From contig JAISCA010000063.1 in assembly GCA_031265875.1 (NCBI GenBank), positions 62,001-126,000 of the forward strand: a stretch of 64,000 bases of DNA, in the 5' to 3' direction. Each line of letters opens with the position of its first letter. Positions within the stretch are counted from its first letter, which is position 1. The stretch is from Propionibacteriaceae bacterium (lineage in GTDB: Bacteria; Actinomycetota; Actinomycetes; Propionibacteriales; Propionibacteriaceae). A model generated the notes under the pieces. That model worked only from the letters and a program-made list of their open reading frames with translations. It made no database searches and was not told the origin of the DNA. This document shows, piece after piece, positions 59,432 through 64,000 of the stretch. Both the position numbers and the translations under genes were made by a program.

Positions 59432-60916
59432 CTAAGCCGCCGCCAACGAGGTCAGCAGGGCGATCAGGCTGCGCACGCCCGCGCCGGTGCCGCCGGCCGG
59501 AGTGTGGCCGCTGGCTTCGCCCTCGTTGAAGGCCGGCCCGGCGATGTCGAGGTGGGCCCAAGGGATCGACTCGGTGAAGCGACGCAAGAAAGCCGCCGCC
59601 ACTAAGGCTCCGCCCTCGCGGGGGCCGCCCGATTTGAGGTCGGCCACCGGCGAACGTAAGGCCTGTTCGGCCTCCTCTGTGATCGGCAGGTGCCACATCA
59701 GCTCGCCAGCGGCTTCGGCCGCGTCCAAGACCTGGTCGGCCACCACGTCGTCACTGGCCATCAAGCCGATGGTGGAGTGGCCCAGAGCGACCATGCAGGC
59801 CCCGGTCAAGGTGGCGATGTCGACCATCAGATCGGGCTTGTCCTGAGCCGCCCGGCGCAAGGCGTCGGCCAAGACCAAGCGGCCCTCGGCGTCGGTGTTG
59901 TAGTTCTCGACCGTGGCGCCGCCGTAGATTTGAATGACGTCGCTGGGCCGGTAGGCCGTCCCAGAGGGCAGATTCTCGGCCAGGGGCAGCCAGGCCGTCA
60001 CCTTGACCTTGAGGTCGAGGTCGGCCACGGCCGCGATGGTGGCCAGACAGGCGGCGGCGCCGGCCATGTCACAGCGCATGGTGGCCATGCTCTCGCGTGG
60101 CTTCAGGTTGATGCCGCCGGAATCGAAGGTGATGCCTTTGCCGATCAAGGCGACGTGGCTCTTGGCCCCGCGCGGTCGCCAGGTCAATTGGACCAGGCGG
60201 GGACCGCGCTGAGAGCCGCCTCCGACCGCCATCAGGCCGCCGTAGCCCTGCTCGGCCAGAGCGGCCGGCTCCAGCGTCTGGCAGCCCAGATGGCGTTGAT
60301 CGGCCACCTGCTGGGCGATCTTGGCCAGAGCGGCCGGGTAGAGCTGGTTGGGCGGCCGGTTGACCCAGTCGCGGGTGGCGCAGACCGCCTCGGCCACGGC
60401 CTGAGCCAGATCGAGCGAGCGTTGATTGACCGGGCTGCCCTCGGCCAGCAAGGTGATCTTCTCGATCGCCGGGCCGGCTGGGGTCTGGGCCCCGGCGCCG
60501 GGCTGGCCGGCGTAGCGGTACAACCCCAACAAGGCCCCTTCGGCGATGGCTTTGATGTCTTCGGGGCGGTCCCAGCCCAGGGATAGGGCGACCTGCCGGA
60601 CCGGTTGGCGGTCCAGCCCGCGCAAGGCTCGCAGAGCCGCCCCAGTGGCCTGGCGCAGGCGCTCCGCAGTCGGTCGCCCGGAGCCCAAGCCGGCCAAGAC
60701 GATCCGGGTCGAGCCGAGTGGGACGATCTTGACCTGTCCGACGGTGGTCTGGGCTCCGACCAACTCGACCGCTTGGCTCAATTCGCGGCGGGTCTCCCGT
60801 TTGGCCCAAGACGGGGGCAAGCCGACCGCTTCGGGGCCATCTTTGCCTTCCGTCAAACCGACCACCAGGGCGTCGGCCGCCCGCGGCAGGGCTCCGCCCA
60901 GAACCACCTTGACCAT
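59432..60916 (-). CDS. pepA: Leucyl aminopeptidase
   Basis: 494-residue M17 metallo-aminopeptidase that trims N-terminal residues of peptides, fitting beside a peptide importer elsewhere in the window. Seen: VALIGKGITFDSGGINLKP with the metal-binding Lys and Asp, MRCDMAGAAACLA, NLPSGTAYRPSDVIQIYGG, and the signature NTDAEGRLVLADAL with metal ligands; then WAHLDIAGPAF and a TPAGGTGAGVRSL ending. Full length for the family. Lies 185 bases upstream of the E2 gene, as in Mycobacterium (pepB-dlaT). Confidence 0.94.
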   Translation of the reverse strand: MVKVVLGGALPRAADALVVGLTEGKDGPEAVGLPPSWAKRETRRELSQAVELVGAQTTVGQVKIVPLGSTRIVLAGLGSGRPTAERLRQATGAALRALRGLDRQPVRQVALSLGWDRPEDIKAIAEGALLGLYRYAGQPGAGAQTPAGPAIEKITLLAEGSPVNQRSLDLAQAVAEAVCATRDWVNRPPNQLYPAALAKIAQQVADQRHLGCQTLEPAALAEQGYGGLMAVGGGSQRGPRLVQLTWRPRGAKSHVALIGKGITFDSGGINLKPRESMATMRCDMAGAAACLATIAAVADLDLKVKVTAWLPLAENLPSGTAYRPSDVIQIYGGATVENYNTDAEGRLVLADALRRAAQDKPDLMVDIATLTGACMVALGHSTIGLMASDDVVADQVLDAAEAAGELMWHLPITEEAEQALRSPVADLKSGGPREGGALVAAAFLRRFTESIPWAHLDIAGPAFNEGEASGHTPAGGTGAGVRSLIALLTSLAAA

Positions 60917-60919
60917 CTC

Positions 60920-61165
60920 TCAGCCTTCCTTGTCCAGAGCCGCCGCGGCGGCCTCGTCCGATGCCGGGGCCAGCTCCATCGGCCCCCAGATGACGACGTC
61001 GTCCTGGCATAGGCTGACCCGCTCGACACCGGCCTGGAGCAGATCGGTGTGGACGGCGCCGAGCCAGTCCTCGGCCTCGGCCGATCGATCGAACCCCAGG
61101 CTCAGATCGGACGCTAGCTCGGCGTCGGCGGGGGCCGGTTCGGCCAACCAGCGATAACGGCTCAT
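60920..61165 (-). CDS. Small acidic hypothetical protein
   Basis: 81-residue protein, not recognised. Seen: MSRYRWLAEPAPADAELASDL, then FDRSAEAEDWLGAVHTDLLQAG and VERVSLCQDDVVIWGPMEL, a compact alpha/beta pattern ending in an Asp/Glu/Ala-rich tail. The ATG overlaps the aldo/keto reductase stop by four bases, and pepA starts three bases after its stop, so it is embedded in one transcript. Conserved small genes of this kind occur beside pepA in other actinobacteria as far as I recall; no function is assigned. Confidence 0.65.
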   Translation of the reverse strand: MSRYRWLAEPAPADAELASDLSLGFDRSAEAEDWLGAVHTDLLQAGVERVSLCQDDVVIWGPMELAPASDEAAAAALDKEG

Positions 61166-62172
61166 GCAGGACGTTCCAGGGGACTGTTGCCGGTGCCGGC
61201 GGGGTCGTGGTTGACACAGTCGCCCAAGGCGGCGTCGACGCGGGCCATGGTCTCAGCCGACAGGGTGCGATCGGCCGCCTGGGCGGCCTGGCTGATCTGC
61301 TCCGGTCGCGAAGCTCCCACGATGGCAGCGGCCACGTTGCGATTGGTCAAGACCCAGGCCAGAGCCAACTGGGCCATGGTCAGGCCCTCGTCGGCCGCGA
61401 TGGGCGCCAGATCCTGAACCCGCCGCAAGACCTCGGACCGCGACAGCCAGCGGTCGATCATGGCCGCGCCGCCCTTGGGATCGGCCGCCCGAGAGCCGGC
61501 TGGGATCGGTTGGCCCGGCTTGTACTTGCCGGTCAGGACGCCCTGGGCCAGGGGCGAGAAGACGACCTGGCTGATCCCCAACTCGATTGAGGCCGGCACT
61601 AACTCGGCCTCGATCGAACGATGCAGCATGGAGTACTGGGGCTGGCTGGCGACCAGGGGCACGCGCAATTCCTGAGCCAGGGCGTGGGCCAAGCGGATCT
61701 TGTCCACCGGCCACTCCGAGACGCCCAGGTAGAGCACCTGGCCGGCGTGGACCAGATCGGCCAGGGCCGACATGGTCTCCTCCAACGGCGTGGCGTGGTC
61801 GTAACGGTGGCACCAGTAGACGTCGACGTAGTCGGTCCGCAAACGGGTCAGAGAGCCGTGGATCGACTCCCGGATGTGCTTGCGCGACAGGCCACAGTCG
61901 TTCGGCCCCTTCGGCCCAGTCGGCCAGAAGACCTTGGTGCACAGTTCGATCGACTCCCGCCTGACCCCGCTGAGAGCCTCGGCCAAGACGGCTTCGGCGG
62001 CGGTGTTGGCGTAGACGTCGGCCGTGTCGAAAGTCGTCACCCCGGCTTCCAAAGCGGCCCGGACGCAGAGCTTGGCTTGTTCGTCTTCGACTTGTGAGGC
62101 ATGAGTGAGCCAGTTGCCGTAGGCGATGGCTGAGACCTTCAGGCCGGAACGGCCCAGGTGGCGGAATCTCAC
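61162..62172 (-). CDS. Aldo/keto reductase
   Basis: 336-residue NADPH-dependent reductase with a TIM barrel, closest to the YghZ/beta-subunit-of-K-channel group. Seen: FRHLGRSGLKVSAIAYGNW, FDTADVYANTAAEAVLAEAL (catalytic Asp and Tyr), LCTKVFWPTG (catalytic Lys), VDVYWCHRYDHATPLEETM with His, and VFSPLAQGVLTGKYKPG followed by VAAAIVGASRPEQI for NADPH. All four catalytic residues are present. GTG 62172 has AGGAAGGAAG upstream. Substrate unknown. Overlaps the small gene downstream by four bases. Confidence 0.9.
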   Translation of the reverse strand: MRFRHLGRSGLKVSAIAYGNWLTHASQVEDEQAKLCVRAALEAGVTTFDTADVYANTAAEAVLAEALSGVRRESIELCTKVFWPTGPKGPNDCGLSRKHIRESIHGSLTRLRTDYVDVYWCHRYDHATPLEETMSALADLVHAGQVLYLGVSEWPVDKIRLAHALAQELRVPLVASQPQYSMLHRSIEAELVPASIELGISQVVFSPLAQGVLTGKYKPGQPIPAGSRAADPKGGAAMIDRWLSRSEVLRRVQDLAPIAADEGLTMAQLALAWVLTNRNVAAAIVGASRPEQISQAAQAADRTLSAETMARVDAALGDCVNHDPAGTGNSPLERPA

Positions 62173-62229
62173 GTTGACTTCCTTCCTGATCGCGCCCCGG
62201 CCGGCTGATCCGGCCGCTGGCGGTGAGCT

Positions 62230-62940
62230 CTAGTTCGACTCGGCCGGCGGCCAGTTGAACTTGCTGAAGCGTTTGACCCGGGCCCGGGGCTGGCGGGCCC
62301 GCCGCATCATCATGGCCCGGCTCATGGCATAACCCAGCTTGCCTTTCAAGGGCTCGTCGGGGAAATGCTGACGGATGGCCGCTTTGCAGCCCAGCCACAT
62401 CAAGACGGTGTCGCCGATGAGCAAGGCGAACAGGCCCCAGGTGGCGTAGAAGGTGACCTGGACCAGACTGGGGAAGCGACCGCCCAAGAACATCGCCACC
62501 AAGATCAGGAGCATCAAGGGCAGGGCGAACTCGCCGATGGACAGGCGGACGTCGATGTAGTCGCGGATCATGGCCATGACCGGCCGGGACTGGGTCCGGT
62601 CCCAACCCTCGGACCGGACCTTGTCGCGGGCTTGACGCTCACGCAGTCGGACCTGCTTCTTGTTCAAGACCGGGTTGAGGCGGGCCTGGCGGGCTTGGAT
62701 GGACTGCTTGCGGGTCGGCGTGGGCGCGGCCTTCTTGGTCCGTCCGCTGGGAGCCGGCGGGGTCGACGCCGCAGCGGACCGAGGGGGCTGGGGGGCGGGA
62801 GCGACGGCCGGTTTCGACGCGCTCGGCGCGGGGCCAGTCGATGGCGGGCTGGGCGGTGCGGCCCGGTCGTCACGGACGGAGTCGTCGTTGGCCGAGCCAG
62901 TCGACGCGGGCTTGGGTTGATACGGACGGAACAGTCCCAC
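62230..62940 (-). CDS. DUF3043 membrane protein
   Basis: 236-residue actinobacterial protein of unknown function. Seen: the family opening VGLFRPYQPKP, a ~55-residue Pro/Ala/Ser-rich linker, a basic region PTPTRKQSIQARQARLNPVL and DKVRSEGWDRTQSRPVMAMIRDYIDVR, two membrane helices (FALPLMLLILVAMFLGG and FYATWGLFALLIGDTVLMWL), and a basic end KLGYAMSRAMMMRRARQP. GTG 62940 is preferred because AGGGGAAGG lies just upstream and family members start at this residue; ATG 62976 would add twelve. Confidence 0.85.
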   Translation of the reverse strand: MGLFRPYQPKPASTGSANDDSVRDDRAAPPSPPSTGPAPSASKPAVAPAPQPPRSAAASTPPAPSGRTKKAAPTPTRKQSIQARQARLNPVLNKKQVRLRERQARDKVRSEGWDRTQSRPVMAMIRDYIDVRLSIGEFALPLMLLILVAMFLGGRFPSLVQVTFYATWGLFALLIGDTVLMWLGCKAAIRQHFPDEPLKGKLGYAMSRAMMMRRARQPRARVKRFSKFNWPPAESN

Positions 62941-63054
62941 GGCCTTCCCCTCATTGCGTAGTCGATGCTCGGTCATCCTACTAGTGTCCCTCGCCGGAAA
63001 TCGGACATCGGCTTGGTCGCCGGTGTCGGCCCCACCGGCGCCCGGCGGGCGGCT

Positions 63055-63060
63055 TACGAT
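63055..63060 (+). promoter_or_regulatory. Probable -10 box of a leaderless promoter
   Basis: TACGAT ends seven bases before ATG 63068, with no ribosome site in between. The -35 region is not clear. Confidence 0.4.
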
Positions 63061-63067
63061 GGGCCAG

Positions 63068-63538
63068 ATGAGAGTCTCGGTGATGGTCCGGCCTGGTCCT
63101 TGGACCGGCCAGCGCACGGTCCAAGCCGCCGTTCGACGGGCTTGGACCGAACTGGGCCACAGCTTGGAACTGGTCGAGTTCGATCCACCGCCGCCGCCGA
63201 GGGGCTGGTTGACCCGGGCCGACGGTTCGGCCCGGCGTCTGGCCCTGGCCGTCCCGGCCGACCACCAGGTCGACCCGGCCCGGCCCGAGAGCGGTCCGGA
63301 TCGGCCGGATCTGATGGTGGGGTTGATCGACGCCTTGGAGTTCCGGGACGGCGGCGGTCCCTGGTTGGGCCAGGTGGCGGCGCGGGCGGGGCAGGCTCTG
63401 GCTCCGCTGATCGTGTTGGCGCAGCGGGTGGCGGTGTCGGAGCGCGAACTGCGCGGACTGGGCGTCGAGGCGGCCTACGCCGTCGACCCAGCGGTTCCGG
63501 CCAGTTGGGCGCGGGTGGCGCGGACCTGGTCTTGGTGA
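63068..63538 (+). CDS. Miniature glycerate-kinase-like protein
   Basis: 156-residue protein that looks like a glycerate kinase with its middle missing. Seen: MRVSVMVRPGPWTGQRTVQA and LGHSLELVEFDPPPP resemble the N-terminal strand-helix of the kinase; QVAARAGQALAPLIVLAQRV and ELRGLGVEAAYAVDP match the C-terminal GVAARARAAGVPVVVLAGRV region. The central ~200 residues with the GAAGGLG and GEGSLD active-site motifs of the full enzymes (about 360 residues) are absent, so kinase activity is unlikely. In Mycobacterium a full-length relative (Rv2205c) also sits beside erpA. Whether this is a functional short form or a decayed gene is open. Confidence 0.6.
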   Translation: MRVSVMVRPGPWTGQRTVQAAVRRAWTELGHSLELVEFDPPPPPRGWLTRADGSARRLALAVPADHQVDPARPESGPDRPDLMVGLIDALEFRDGGGPWLGQVAARAGQALAPLIVLAQRVAVSERELRGLGVEAAYAVDPAVPASWARVARTWSW

Positions 63539-63593
63539 GGGCCAGGCCTAGCGGGACCGGGTCTGGGCCGGGCCGGCGCCAGGGAGGACAGAG

Positions 63594-63599
63594 TAGACT
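63594..63599 (+). promoter_or_regulatory. Probable -10 box of a leaderless erpA promoter
   Basis: TAGACT ends seven bases before ATG 63607. The AGGGAGGA further upstream is too distant to serve as a ribosome site. Confidence 0.45.
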
Positions 63600-63606
63600 C
63601 CCGGGC

Positions 63607-63957
63607 ATGACTGAGACTGTGATGAGCCAGAGCGTGGTTCTGACCGACGCCGCCGTCGCCAAGGTGGCCGCCTTGTTGGCGGCCGAGGCCGCCGAAGGGG
63701 AGGACCTGGCGCTGCGCCTGGCCGTCCAACCGGGCGGGTGCGCCGGACTGCGTTATCAGCTCTACTTCGACGACGAATCCTTCGAAGGCGATGTCGAGAC
63801 GGTCTTCGGCGACGTCAAGGTGGTGGTGGACCGCATGAGCGCCCCCTATCTGGCCGGGGCCACGATCGACTTCGCCGACACCATCCAGCGTCAGGGCTTC
63901 ACCATCGACAACCCCAACGCCACCACTTCTTGCGCCTGCGGCGACTCTTTCAACTGA
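63607..63957 (+). CDS. erpA: Iron-sulphur cluster insertion protein ErpA/HesB
   Basis: 116-residue A-type carrier that hands 4Fe-4S clusters to target proteins; LipA, FixX and ferredoxin in this window would be typical clients. Seen: VVLTDAAVAKVAALL at the start, AVQPGGCAGLRYQLYFDD with the first cluster Cys, VVVDRMSAPYLAGATIDF and the C-terminal NPNATTSCACGDSF with the paired cysteines. All three ligands are present. ATG 63607 gives a seven-residue extension before the usual family start (VVLTDAA). The remainder of the window after 63957 holds no further gene. Confidence 0.93.
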   Translation: MTETVMSQSVVLTDAAVAKVAALLAAEAAEGEDLALRLAVQPGGCAGLRYQLYFDDESFEGDVETVFGDVKVVVDRMSAPYLAGATIDFADTIQRQGFTIDNPNATTSCACGDSFN

Positions 63958-64000
63958 CCCGATCAGAGCCGCCGCTGGGCCGATCCGCGGAGAGCCGCTA

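Overview
The window is high-GC DNA from an actinobacterium. Mycothiol chemistry (mca), the neighbourhood mca–hlyIII–uppS, the fdxA–dapC pair, the pepA–E2–lipB–lipA–DUF4191 block and erpA beside a glycerate-kinase relative all match gene orders known from Actinomycetes such as Mycobacterium. Start codons with a TANNNT box 6-8 bases upstream and no Shine-Dalgarno, the sign of leaderless mRNAs, recur and fit the same group. Fermentation genes (complete thl–hbd–crt–bcd set with FixABCX) and two GH3 beta-glucosidases, one with permuted domains, suggest an anaerobic or facultative carbohydrate fermenter, perhaps gut- or rumen-associated. The lifestyle is inference; the genus cannot be read from the sequence.

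Layout. 1-5.6 kb: start of an acyl-CoA synthetase (cut by the window edge), mca, hlyIII, a Z-prenyl transferase, a spermidine-synthase-like protein and xseAB. 6.1-15.2 kb: one minus-strand operon with CoA-transferase, thiolase, 3-hydroxyacyl-CoA dehydrogenase, acyl-CoA dehydrogenase, FixA-FixB-FixC-FixX and crotonase. Together they can make butyryl-CoA from two acetyl-CoA and link the ETF to a membrane quinone-type dehydrogenase. 15.5-19.1 kb: OmpR-type two-component pair and rmuC. 19.3-20.3 kb: three overlapping small genes (DUF3791, DUF3990, partner) resembling a toxin-antitoxin module, next to a broken amino-acid permease. 20.8-22.4 kb: amino-acid racemase and LysR regulator. 22.5-31.6 kb: a LytTR/AgrC-type regulatory pair followed in the same direction by two GH3 enzymes, a GtrA-like protein and a family 2 glycosyltransferase; a LytTR-like repeat pair lies ahead of the first GH3 gene.

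31.8-39.4 kb is the accessory region: ychF, then two DUF4143 ATPases, VapBC, two decayed vapC tails, fragments of a metallo-hydrolase and of an NAD(P)H oxidoreductase, a DUF1801 protein and a Res-Xre pair. The first DUF4143 gene is bracketed by a duplicated 3' end of ychF, and both DUF4143 genes are preceded by different repeats with the same 23-base period. 39.5-47.3 kb: MFS transporter, HisC-like aminotransferase and a transketolase-pntA-pntB run that concerns NADPH supply. 47.6-54.8 kb: a complete peptide ABC transporter, ferredoxin and DapC. 54.9-62.9 kb: lipoate genes, a 2-oxoacid dehydrogenase E2, PepA, an aldo/keto reductase and a DUF3043 protein. 63.1 kb to the end: a miniature glycerate-kinase relative and erpA.

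I saw no rRNA, tRNA, CRISPR array, transposase or phage gene. The most interesting items are the DUF3791/DUF3990 module, the shared 23-base periodic elements and ychF-tail duplication around DUF4143 genes, the LytTR-like site ahead of the permuted GH3, and the Ydi/Fix-type butyrate operon in an actinobacterium.
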